Shown piece by piece: positions 33,447-42,800 of a stretch of 64,000 bases of DNA. A program made the position numbers and the translations under genes. The stretch is from NCBI RefSeq assembly GCF_028369105.1, contig NZ_JAQNDO010000001.1, forward strand, positions 5,238,501-5,302,500, in the 5' to 3' direction. Source of the DNA: Polyangium mundeleinium (GTDB lineage: Bacteria > Myxococcota_A > Polyangia > Polyangiales > Polyangiaceae). Each line of letters opens with the position of its first letter. The stretch's first letter is position 1. A model generated the notes under the pieces. It was given only the letters and a program-made list of their open reading frames with translations, ran no database searches and was not told the DNA's origin.

Positions 33447-34422
33447 ACCGGCGCCGAAGGCGACCCCCGAGGAGCGCCAGGGCCGCCGCAAAAGCAACCC
33501 CTTCGGAACCCGGGGGCCGTTCGCCCATTCGGCATCCACAAAGCGCAGCCGGCGCCGGCGTCGTTTGCGGCGGAGGGGGCGGCTTCGTTTGCGGCGGAGG
33601 GGGCGGCGGAGGCGGAGGCGGCGGCAGCGGCAAGGGCGGAGGCGGAGGCGGAGGATCCGGCGCGGCGGGCTCGGTTTTGCAGGTCCGCGGCCGCGCGGCG
33701 AGCCAATCGAGCAGGCTGTCGGCTTTCCCTCTCGCGCCGAGCGCCCGCCACTCGCCGCCGTGATCCTTGCCGGGCAAGAGGTCCCACGTCACGTCGCGCG
33801 TGCAGGCGGCGACGCGCTCATGCAGCCCCCGGGCGAGGTGGTGGAGCGGGTTTCGGTCGCCGACCAGGAAATACGCCGGCGGCGCGCACGTCGGGTTTGG
33901 CTCCGGCGCGCACGTGTTGTCCCGCGGGGGCATGCCCCCGCCGACGAACACCACCGCCGCATACCGCGCCCCGAGCCGCGCCCAGTTCCACCCGAGGAAC
34001 GATGCGCCCCCCGACCAACCCGCAATCCACACCCGATCCGCGTCGATCCCGTACTCACGGCCGATCGCGTCGATCTGCGCCTCGATCCACCCGGGAGGAT
34101 CGCCCTCGGACCATTGCCAGAAGCTCCCGACCCGGCATCCCTCGGCTTTCGGGCACATCGGCGCAAAGAGCGCCACGCCCCGCGCGGCGGCGGCCGCGAC
34201 GAACGGCGAGGCGTCCCGCTCCACGAGCGGCGTCTTGCCGCCGGGCGCATCGCCATGCAGCACCACGAGCAGCGGCGCCTTCGTCGCGCCCTCGGGCGGC
34301 GGATCAAAGAGGCAGCCGGGGCAGGGATATCCCACCCGGCGGCGCGGGGTTGCCTCGGCCGCACCCCCGGCGAGGGCGACGATCGCGAGCGTGGCGGCGG
34401 CGAGGGCGCGGGCCTTCGTCAT
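33388..34422 (-). CDS. Secreted PHB-depolymerase-like esterase with proline-rich stalk and MYXO-CTERM-like tail
   Basis: The 344-aa product has a signal peptide (LAAATLAIVALAGGAAEA). The catalytic domain shows LLVVLHGDAPGG, the nucleophile elbow AGWSGGASF and KDHGGEW for the His, as in LpqC/polyhydroxybutyrate depolymerase-type esterases. A Pro stalk (residues about 255-290) leads to ALCGCRMGE, a hydrophobic stretch FAAALALLGG and RLRRR, the Cys-hydrophobic-Arg order of MYXO-CTERM anchors. About 16 residues follow the Arg cluster, which is unusual and results from the overlap with the DUF4846 gene. The enzyme is probably displayed at the cell surface. Confidence 0.8.
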   Translation of the reverse strand: MTKARALAAATLAIVALAGGAAEATPRRRVGYPCPGCLFDPPPEGATKAPLLVVLHGDAPGGKTPLVERDASPFVAAAAARGVALFAPMCPKAEGCRVGSFWQWSEGDPPGWIEAQIDAIGREYGIDADRVWIAGWSGGASFLGWNWARLGARYAAVVFVGGGMPPRDNTCAPEPNPTCAPPAYFLVGDRNPLHHLARGLHERVAACTRDVTWDLLPGKDHGGEWRALGARGKADSLLDWLAARPRTCKTEPAAPDPPPPPPPLPLPPPPPPPPPPPQTKPPPPPQTTPAPAALCGCRMGERPPGSEGVAFAAALALLGGRLRRRFTRANGGANRTGMGPKTGS

Positions 34423-34470
34423 GCGGCCCGCCGAGGATAGCTGATCCGCGCGTCTCCTTGGGCGCCGCGA

Positions 34471-34893
34471 TCACTCGCCGTTCAGCGTGTAGAGGTAGGC
34501 CGCGATGTCCTTCGCTTCCTGCTCGCTCACGCCGAGGGTCGGCATCTTCGTGCGTGGATCGAGGTCCGTCGGGCGCCGGATCCACCGGATGAGGTTGTCG
34601 GGCGTGTTGGGCGCGACGTGCGCGATGTCGCCCCGGTTCGCGAAGCCGAACAGCGGATGCGACTCCTTGCCGATCGCCCCTTCGACGCCCGGGATGAGGT
34701 GGCAGGCGCCACACGCGTACTTCTTGATCGCCTCGCGCCCCCGCTCCGCGTCTCCGCCGGCCACGTCGCGCGGCGGCGCCGGCTTCGACTTGCACGCGGC
34801 GAGCGCCCCGGGCGCGGCGAGCGCGAGGAGGAGCAGGAAAGGCCGATACCGTCGTGACAAAACCACCAGATCTCCCGTGCCTGCCCCGGGCAT
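34471..34893 (-). CDS. Class I cytochrome c lipoprotein
   Basis: The 140-aa product has one heme-binding motif, ACGACHLIPG, with a likely Met ligand in TKMPTLGVSEQEAKDIAAYL, the normal class I order. The N-terminal part (PFLLLLALAAPGALAAC) is a lipoprotein signal with Cys at ALAAC followed by KSKP. The ATG at 34893 leaves about 15 residues before the hydrophobic core; a nearer GTG (VVLSRRYRP) is possible. It should carry electrons in the periplasm while anchored to a membrane. No oxidase or other redox partner lies beside it. It is divergent from the MFS gene, with 159 bp between starts. Confidence 0.9.
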   Translation of the reverse strand: MPGAGTGDLVVLSRRYRPFLLLLALAAPGALAACKSKPAPPRDVAGGDAERGREAIKKYACGACHLIPGVEGAIGKESHPLFGFANRGDIAHVAPNTPDNLIRWIRRPTDLDPRTKMPTLGVSEQEAKDIAAYLYTLNGE

Positions 34894-35052
34894 CCGCAGG
34901 AAGGCTCGCCCTCGATAGGGGCTCCGAGGACGGCCGGCAAGCTAGCACGAAGGGGTTGGGACGGAAGGCGGGCCGTGCTGGTCGATTGAGCATCTGCCAA
35001 TCCGCTGGCCCGCCCAACGCGCGGATGCGGAGAAAGCTGCCATGCTTGCCGC

Positions 35053-36312
35053 ATGTTCGACCTGCTCCGTCGCCGCCCTGCGTTCCGTCGCCTTTGGGCG
35101 GCTGGGACCATCTCGCTCGTCGGCGACTGGCTCGCGTTCGTCGCCGTGAGCCGGCTGGCGCTGGACCACGGCGGGGGCGCGCTCGCGCTCGTGGGTGTCT
35201 TTGCGGCGCATTCGCTCCCGCATGCGTGCCTGTCGCCCATCGCGGGGTTCGTCGCCGACCGGTTCGACCGGCAGCGCTTGCTCGTCGGCATCCCGCTCGT
35301 CCAGGCCGCCTTCACGATCGCCATGGCGGTCGCGGCCGCACGGGGCGAGCTCGCGGCGCTGCAGGCGCTCGTGCTCGTGCGATCCGCGTTCACGGCCTTC
35401 ATGGTCCCGGCCGAGACGGCGGCGCTCCGGCACACGGTCGAGCCGCCGGAGCTCCTCCGGGCGAACGCCATCGTCTCGGGGACGTGGAGCATCACGTTCG
35501 TCGCGGGCATGGCGCTTGGCGGATGGCTCGCCGCGCTCGGGCCCGTGCCCGCGATCCTCGTGGACAGCCTCTCGTTTTTCCTCGCCGCGGCGCTCGCCTC
35601 GGGGCTGCCTTCCTTGAAGCCCGAGGGGGCCGGGGCGCCGCAGGCCACCGGCGTCTGGGGACTCGTCCGGGCGGTGCCGCGGGATCTCTGGGCTGCGCTC
35701 GGGCATGCACGCGCGCGGCCGGCGCTCTTCCGGGCCGTCTTCTCGAAGGTGCCCGCGGCGCTCGCGGGGGGCATGGGCTGGGTCACGCTGAACCTCGTCG
35801 CGGATCAGGCGGCGCCGTTCGGCGCGGCGGCCCTTTCGCTCGGCATCTTGCAATCCGTGCGAGGGGCGGGGACGGGGCTCGGCCCGCTCGGCATCTCGCT
35901 CCTCACGCGCGGCCGCGATCCGGGGCGGGGGCTCGAGCACGCGGCGACGCTCACCACGTTTGCGGGCATCGTCGCCTTTTCGCTGGTGCAGCCCTGGCCT
36001 GCGCTCTTGCTCGTGGCCGTGCTCGTGTGGGGGATGGGCGGCGGGAGCAACTGGGTGCTCACGAGCGCCTCCCTCCAGCGCCTCGCGCCCGACGCGATGA
36101 TCGGCCGGCTTTCGAGCATCGACGATCTCACGACCACCACGACGATGGTGGTGGGCGCGCTGATCGCGGCGTTCCTGTACCAGGCCTCCTTCTCGGTCCA
36201 GGCGATCGGGGCGATGGGGGCGGGGGCGGGGCTCGTCGTCTGGATCGCACTCTCGCTCCGGCGGACGGAGGCCCCGCTTTCCCTGGAAAAAACCGCCCTC
36301 GAGCGGGGATGA
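35053..36312 (+). CDS. MFS transporter (EntS-like exporter)
   Basis: The 419-aa product begins MFDLLRRRPAFRRLWAAGTI and has about 11-12 hydrophobic spans. Between spans 2 and 3 lies FVADRFDRQRLLVG, the major-facilitator signature loop. LGGWLAALGPVPAILVDSLSFFLAAAL and LVLVRSAFTAFMVPAETAAL resemble the MFS_3/EntS group of drug and siderophore exporters. It should sit in the inner membrane and use the proton gradient. The substrate cannot be predicted and no biosynthetic genes are adjacent. It ends 9 bp before a convergent gene. Confidence 0.88.
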   Translation: MFDLLRRRPAFRRLWAAGTISLVGDWLAFVAVSRLALDHGGGALALVGVFAAHSLPHACLSPIAGFVADRFDRQRLLVGIPLVQAAFTIAMAVAAARGELAALQALVLVRSAFTAFMVPAETAALRHTVEPPELLRANAIVSGTWSITFVAGMALGGWLAALGPVPAILVDSLSFFLAAALASGLPSLKPEGAGAPQATGVWGLVRAVPRDLWAALGHARARPALFRAVFSKVPAALAGGMGWVTLNLVADQAAPFGAAALSLGILQSVRGAGTGLGPLGISLLTRGRDPGRGLEHAATLTTFAGIVAFSLVQPWPALLLVAVLVWGMGGGSNWVLTSASLQRLAPDAMIGRLSSIDDLTTTTTMVVGALIAAFLYQASFSVQAIGAMGAGAGLVVWIALSLRRTEAPLSLEKTALERG

Positions 36313-36321
36313 GCGTGCCGC

Positions 36322-36822
36322 TCAGTTCAGCGGTTTTGCGGGCCGCTCCGTCGCCACGAACCTGAATCGCCCATAAAGTGTCGGGCCGCGCATGTCCGAC
36401 TCGCTCATGGCGAGCACGCCCATGCCGATGTCCTCGAAAAGGAGAACGACGCCGAGCCAGCCCGCGAAATACAGCATTCCGTGCGTCAGGCGGTGCTCGT
36501 GCAGCCGGAGCAGCTTCATCTCCTTGAAGCGGAGCGGCCGGCCCGCCATCTGCTCCGCCATGGGCACGAGCGAGCCGACGAGCGGCCGCTCGTCGATGCG
36601 GACGCCGTTGGTCAGGAAGCGGAGATCCGTGCCGAGTTGATCGAAGAACGCGTCCATCACCCCGCCGAAATCGTCCGTGTGGACGAGCTTCTCCTTCACG
36701 TTCGCCACGAGGGCGCGGATCTCGTCGACATCGGGGGCGTGGAGGGGAGTGGGGCGTCCGGACGAACCCCGGGGGGAGTGGTTTTGAAACGGGGGACGAC
36801 GGGGGGGACGGGGAAGTTTCAT
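36322..36822 (-). CDS. Unknown protein, 166 aa
   Basis: The start region (MKLPRPPRRPPFQNHSPRGS) is basic and Pro-rich and may be untranslated; internal starts are absent until later. The folded-looking part runs DVDEIRALVANVKEKLVHTD, DQLGTDLRFLTNGVRIDE, LHEHRLTHGMLYFAGWLGVV and LLFEDIGMGVLAMSESDMRG, with a single moderately hydrophobic segment. I do not recognise a family. It has no signal peptide and probably acts in the cytoplasm. Confidence 0.65.
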   Translation of the reverse strand: MKLPRPPRRPPFQNHSPRGSSGRPTPLHAPDVDEIRALVANVKEKLVHTDDFGGVMDAFFDQLGTDLRFLTNGVRIDERPLVGSLVPMAEQMAGRPLRFKEMKLLRLHEHRLTHGMLYFAGWLGVVLLFEDIGMGVLAMSESDMRGPTLYGRFRFVATERPAKPLN

Positions 36823-37167
36823 GGCGCTCGTCTACCGGGAACGGGTTTTTCTGGAACGGTCCTCGCAAGCGCCGCGCGGCGCTTTCGGGGCTCGCACCCG
36901 TCCATCGACCGGAGGTGTACCCCAGTTGCGTACTTTCGTGATTTTTTTTCGAACGGCTTCGAGCGATTTTGCAGTTCCGCGGAAAAACCTGGGGGCGCCG
37001 GGCCACGTGTTTGGCACGAAGAACAGCTTGGCCCCGGGTGGTGCGTGGACAGGAGCCGGCGCGGGGGCTCCGGCACGCGCGCCTCGCGCCGCGGGCACGC
37101 AGCTCGTGCCCACCGCGCCGAGGTCGGTTCCCCCTTTCGCAGGACTTCTGGTACCCTCCGCGCCCGC
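36823..37167. other. Divergent intergenic region before the Ser/Thr kinase gene
   Basis: These 345 bp separate divergent starts. The only distinct feature is an A/T-rich run with eight T at about 36940-36950 in otherwise GC-rich DNA, which could be a promoter or a protein-binding site. No open frame with good codon bias and no clear hairpin is seen. Confidence 0.4.
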
Positions 37168-38748
<1,581 letters not shown>

Positions 38749-39153
38749 TCGTCTCGGTCGAGCGCACGCGCCGGCTGCTCGTCGTCGAGGCACAAGGGGG
38801 AAGGGTCGCGCGGCTCTCGGGCCGGGCGCCGGCGGAGCTCGCCGCCGACATCGAGGACGTCCTCGGTCGATCCCGGGCGACCGGGACGATCGTGCTACGG
38901 CTTCAGGGCGGACGTGTTGTGGTGCACACTGAAAAAGGGATCGACGAGACCACGGCGCAGCGGCTCCGCAACGTGGTCGGACGTTTCCCCGTCGCCCGCC
39001 TGCGCACAGCGCGGCGCGTCGAGCGTGGCGCGACGAGGTAGGCTGGCCCGAAGCGTCGTCGGCCCGACCATTGCAATGCGGAATCTTCGATTGGGAGGGA
39101 CGAACGCCGAGCGCGCGGAGATTCTCGTCTTTGGCGAATCGTCGTGGGTTGCA

Positions 39154-39177
39154 AGCGCCCGGCACGATCCGGGCGCT
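39154..39177 (-). terminator. Hairpin between convergent genes
   Basis: AGCGCCCGG (39154-39162) pairs perfectly with CCGGGCGCT (39169-39177) around a 6-base loop. It lies 20 bp beyond the stop of the minus-strand 88-aa gene and 112 bp past the DUF3634 stop. No T-run follows on either strand, so it is a weak or factor-assisted terminator candidate. Confidence 0.5.
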
Positions 39178-39196
39178 CGCGGGCGTGGCGAAGGGC

Positions 39197-39463
39197 TCAA
39201 GCCTTGCTGAGGAAGCTCTTGACCTGCGACTCGATCGCGCTGCCGGGCACCACGAAGGGCTTGTCCGTGATGTCCACGGCGAACGCCTGGCCCGTGATCG
39301 TGTAGACGCCCTTGACCGTGCCGGCCGGCGTGGGGACCGAGAAGTCACCCTTCTTCTCGTCACCGCCGAACTTGCCGCCCGCCTTCTCGATCGCGCCCTT
39401 CGCCTTCGCGATGATGTCGACCGCGGCGCCGGGGAAATTGACCGAGAAACTGTGCTTTGCCAT
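39197..39463 (-). CDS. Small conserved-looking protein, 88 aa
   Basis: MAKHSFSVNFPGAAVDIIAK continues with AIEKAGGKFGGDEKKGDFSV, VKGVYTITGQAFAVDITDKP and a C-terminal helix ESQVKSFLSKA. The beta-alpha pattern resembles small SRPBCC- or polyhydroxyalkanoate-system-type proteins in which a single domain is built on one long helix and several strands, but I cannot name the family. It is cytoplasmic with no signal. The clean start with 130 bp of free upstream DNA and the hairpin downstream suggest a single-gene transcript. Confidence 0.72.
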   Translation of the reverse strand: MAKHSFSVNFPGAAVDIIAKAKGAIEKAGGKFGGDEKKGDFSVPTPAGTVKGVYTITGQAFAVDITDKPFVVPGSAIESQVKSFLSKA

Positions 39464-39597
39464 GTCGTATACCCCTGTGGTTATGCGCCGCGCGGAGCCT
39501 ACTCCCCCTCACGGCAGTGGCGACCCTAATCCGTTCCCGTGACGAAATCCAGCCCGAACTCCCTCGCTAACTTATCGAAGTGCCTCGATAAGACGCG

Positions 39598-40725
39598 TCA
39601 GGTATGGGGCGGCCGGCTTCGCTTCTTCTCGGCCTCGAGCGTCTCTTCGAGCTTCCCCTTGCCCTCATCCACGACCTCGCGCTCGTACCAGGGGCGCGTC
39701 GAGCGTTCGCGGACGCGGTAGATGATCCACGCCCCGAGGAGCAGCGGCACCACGCTCCAGGCGAGGTGGTGGACCGTCAGGTGACCACCGATCGTCGTGT
39801 TTGAAGCGAGCGACCCCTCGACGAGCCGCACCGGCAAGATCTGGCCCTCGTGCATCCACGCGAAGTCTTCCGGCTCCACCTCGTCGTTGACCGAAATTCC
39901 GTCCTGCGGCGACAGCCATACCCGATAATGGTGTGTGATGGTGTCGTCGCTCTCCGTGACGTAATGGTCGAGCTTGTGGATGGTGGCCGTCGTGGCCCTG
40001 CCGGCCCAGCGCCGTATGTGATAGCCGAGGAACATGGCGTGAAACGCGAGCGCGGTGAGCACGATCCACATCGCCCAGCGCCCGTGAAAGCGGGCGCGCT
40101 CGTGGAAACGCTCGCCGAGCGGCTGCGACGAGAGCAACATGCGCCCGCTGCGCGGCGGCCGGAGCACGTACCCCTCGCCCCCCGATCGATATCCCGCCGC
40201 CGGCTGCGCCTCCGGATCCGGCGCGCGCGAGAGCACCCCCGCGGCATACACGCGCTCGCCGGGCGTGAGCTCGGCGTACCGCATCCGGGCCTTCAGATCG
40301 ACGCGGACGAGCCCGTCCATCTCGTCCACGAGGAAGACGTCGTCCCGCGGCTCGATTCGCACGCGATCGCCGGACGCGAGGCGCAGATAAAATGGCGCGA
40401 CGAAGACCCGCCGCTTCTTTTCGGTCCACTTGTGCGACCACACGCCGGAGCTCTCGGACTCCTCGCCCTCCTGATCCACCTCGACGCGCACCGTGGTGTC
40501 CGACCGCTCGGCCCGCTCGACCTTGCCGAAGAGCACCGCCTCGCCGGCCACGAGCTGCTTCTCGCCGTCGAACGAGGCCTCGGCGGCCCGCGCCTCCGCG
40601 CGCTTGCGGGCCCGCGCGAGGAGCGCGGCGCCGCAGAGCGCGAGGAAACCCAGCGTACCCACGCCGTCCACGAGGAACGACGAGAACAGGGGGCCGAGGT
40701 GGTTCTCCGACATGAGATCGGACAT
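39598..40725 (-). CDS. GIDE-like membrane protein, 375 aa
   Basis: ATG at 40725 gives [20 protein letters not shown] with a first membrane helix ([18 protein letters not shown]). The soluble part (50-210) has [20 protein letters not shown], then [20 protein letters not shown] and FLVDEMDGL, the order seen in GIDE-type domains of bacterial proteins related to the mitochondrial MUL1/GIDE E3 ligase, although no RING finger is present. Two more helices follow ([19 protein letters not shown] and [16 protein letters not shown]), with an extracytoplasmic loop between them. The C-terminal tail is charged. The role is unknown. Confidence 0.7.
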   Translation of the reverse strand: MSDLMSENHLGPLFSSFLVDGVGTLGFLALCGAALLARARKRAEARAAEASFDGEKQLVAGEAVLFGKVERAERSDTTVRVEVDQEGEESESSGVWSHKWTEKKRRVFVAPFYLRLASGDRVRIEPRDDVFLVDEMDGLVRVDLKARMRYAELTPGERVYAAGVLSRAPDPEAQPAAGYRSGGEGYVLRPPRSGRMLLSSQPLGERFHERARFHGRWAMWIVLTALAFHAMFLGYHIRRWAGRATTATIHKLDHYVTESDDTITHHYRVWLSPQDGISVNDEVEPEDFAWMHEGQILPVRLVEGSLASNTTIGGHLTVHHLAWSVVPLLLGAWIIYRVRERSTRPWYEREVVDEGKGKLEETLEAEKKRSRPPHT

Positions 40726-40785
40726 GGCGGCGACTCTACCACACACGCGAGCCGAGCCGCGGCCTTGCTGCGCCCGGAAACCCCC

Positions 40786-40814
40786 TTGACACCGGCCACC
40801 CCGGGGAGTTTGCT
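40786..40814 (+). promoter_or_regulatory. Possible sigma-70 promoter of the aldehyde dehydrogenase operon
   Basis: TTGACA at 40786-40791 is a perfect -35 box. Seventeen bases later TTTGCT (40809-40814) is a poor -10 match. It lies about 70 bp before the aldehyde dehydrogenase start. In such GC-rich DNA the -35 box is notable, but the weak -10 leaves this uncertain. Confidence 0.35.
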
Positions 40815-40884
40815 CCTCGCTCGCCTCCGAGGCGGCCCGCGGGGGGCACGTCGGGGGGCGAGACACGCTGCGGAGGGAATCGCA

Positions 40885-42405
40885 ATGGTGTACGTGCCGC
40901 CCAACCAAGAAGGCTCGAAGGTCTCGTTCAAGTCCCGCTATGGGAACTACATCGGCGGCGAGTGGGTCGCCCCGGTGAAGGGGGAGCATTTCGAGGACAT
41001 CTCCCCCGTGACCGGCCGGCCTTTCTGCGAGATCCCGCGCTCCTCCGCGGAGGACATCGACAAGGCGCTCGACGCCGCGCACGCCGCGCGTGCCGCCTGG
41101 GGTCGCACCTCGCCGACGGATCGCGCGAACATCCTGAACAAGATCGCCGACCGGATGGAGCAGAACCTCGAAAAGCTCGCGGTCGCGGAGACGTGGGACA
41201 ACGGCAAGCCCGTGCGCGAGACGCTCGCGGCCGACCTGCCGCTCGCCATCGACCATTTCCGTTATTTCGCAGGCTGTATTCGTGGCTCGGAGGGCACGAT
41301 CGGCCAGATCGACGATACCACCGTCGCCTACCATTTCCCCGAGCCGCTCGGCGTCATCGGCCAGATCATCCCCTGGAACTTCCCGCTGCTCATGGCCGCG
41401 TGGAAGCTCGCGCCCGCGCTCGCCGCCGGCAACTGCGTCGTCCTCAAGCCCGCCGAGCAGACGCCGGCCTCGATTCTGCTCTGGGCCGAGCTCGTCGGCG
41501 ACCTCCTGCCGCCCGGCGTCGTCAACATCGTGAACGGCTTCGGCTTCGAGGCCGGCAAGCCCCTCGCGTCGAGCCCGCGCATCGCGAAGATCGCTTTCAC
41601 CGGCGAGACCACGACGGGCCGCCTCATCATGCAATATGCCTCGGAGAACCTGATTCCGGTCACGCTGGAGCTCGGCGGCAAGTCGCCGAACGTGTTTTTC
41701 GAGGACGTCTTCGCGCAGAACGACGATTTCGCCGACAAGGCGCTCGAAGGGTTCGCCATGTTCGCGCTGAACCAGGGCGAGGTCTGCACCTGCCCGTCGC
41801 GCGCGCTCGTGGCCGAGAAGATTTACCGCCAGTTCATCGAGCGGGCCGTCGAGCGGACGAAGAAGATCAAGCAGGGCAACCCGCTCGATCCGACGACGAT
41901 GATCGGCGCGCAGGCGTCGAGTGATCAGCTCGAGAAGATCCTCTCCTACATCGACATCGGCAAGAAGGAGGGCGCGAAGTGCCTCCTCGGCGGCGAGCGC
42001 GTGCGGCTCGGCGGCGATCTCGAGAATGGATATTACGTCGCGCCGACGATCTTCGAGGGCACGAACCGGATGCGCATCTTCCAGGAGGAGATCTTCGGGC
42101 CGGTCGTGAGCGTGACGTCGTTCAAGGACGAGGCCGAGGCGCTCGCGGTCGCGAACGACACGCTTTATGGTCTCGGCGCCGGCGTGTGGACGCGCGACAT
42201 CAACACGGCGTATCGCATGGGCCGCGCGATCCAGGCGGGCCGCGTGTGGACGAACTGCTACCACCTCTATCCGGCGCACGCCGCATTCGGTGGCTACAAG
42301 CAGTCGGGCATCGGGCGCGAGACGCACAAGATGATGCTCTCGCATTACCAGCAGACGAAGAACCTGCTCGTCAGCTATAGCCCGAAGGCGCTGGGGTTCT
42401 TCTGA
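40885..42405 (+). CDS. NAD-dependent aldehyde dehydrogenase (acetaldehyde dehydrogenase type)
   Basis: The 506-aa product is a full-length [23 protein letters not shown] is the cofactor-binding start, FTGETTTG the Rossmann turn, [15 protein letters not shown] carries the general base Glu262, and [11 protein letters not shown] carries the nucleophile Cys301. The GEVC context and the C-terminal [20 protein letters not shown] match the AldA/ExaC-like acetaldehyde dehydrogenases. ATG at 40885 follows GGAGGG. The stop overlaps the DUF779 start (TGATG), a pairing common for this ALDH group, which supports the subfamily call. Confidence 0.93.
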   Translation: MVYVPPNQEGSKVSFKSRYGNYIGGEWVAPVKGEHFEDISPVTGRPFCEIPRSSAEDIDKALDAAHAARAAWGRTSPTDRANILNKIADRMEQNLEKLAVAETWDNGKPVRETLAADLPLAIDHFRYFAGCIRGSEGTIGQIDDTTVAYHFPEPLGVIGQIIPWNFPLLMAAWKLAPALAAGNCVVLKPAEQTPASILLWAELVGDLLPPGVVNIVNGFGFEAGKPLASSPRIAKIAFTGETTTGRLIMQYASENLIPVTLELGGKSPNVFFEDVFAQNDDFADKALEGFAMFALNQGEVCTCPSRALVAEKIYRQFIERAVERTKKIKQGNPLDPTTMIGAQASSDQLEKILSYIDIGKKEGAKCLLGGERVRLGGDLENGYYVAPTIFEGTNRMRIFQEEIFGPVVSVTSFKDEAEALAVANDTLYGLGAGVWTRDINTAYRMGRAIQAGRVWTNCYHLYPAHAAFGGYKQSGIGRETHKMMLSHYQQTKNLLVSYSPKALGFF

Positions 42406-42800
42406 TGGAAGCCACGGCCCCGCCGCGCGTCACGGCCACGGAGGCGGCCATTGGCCTCATCCGGCGGCTCGTGGTGCGCCACGGCCCGCTCATGTTCCAC
42501 CAATCGGGGGGCTGCTGCGATGGCAGCGCCCCGATGTGTTACCCGCGTGGTGAGTTCAAGGTGGGCGAGCGGGACGTGTTGCTCGGCGAGATCGAGGGCT
42601 GCCCCGTGTACATCGGCGGCGCGCAGTTCGAGCTGTGGAAACACACGCAGCTCGTGATTGACGCCGTCCCGGGCCGCGGGGCCGGCTTCTCGATCGAGTC
42701 GCCCGAGGGCATGCGATTCCTCACGCGATCGAATGTCTTTGGCGAGGGCGAGCTCTGCGCGCTCGACGCCGTCGGCGTCAGGCGCGGCCCGCAAGGCTGA
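42405..42800 (+). CDS. DUF779 protein, companion of aldehyde dehydrogenase
   Basis: The 131-aa product matches DUF779: VTATEAAIGLIRRLVVRHGP, the signature FHQSGGCCDGSAPMCY, DVLLGEIEGCPVYIGGAQFE and GAGFSIESPEGMRFLTRS. The conserved cysteines suggest a metal or redox role, but no activity is established. Its ATG overlaps the ALDH stop by one base, so it is translated with it. The last 23 bp overlap the convergent methyltransferase gene. Confidence 0.9.
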   Translation: MEATAPPRVTATEAAIGLIRRLVVRHGPLMFHQSGGCCDGSAPMCYPRGEFKVGERDVLLGEIEGCPVYIGGAQFELWKHTQLVIDAVPGRGAGFSIESPEGMRFLTRSNVFGEGELCALDAVGVRRGPQG

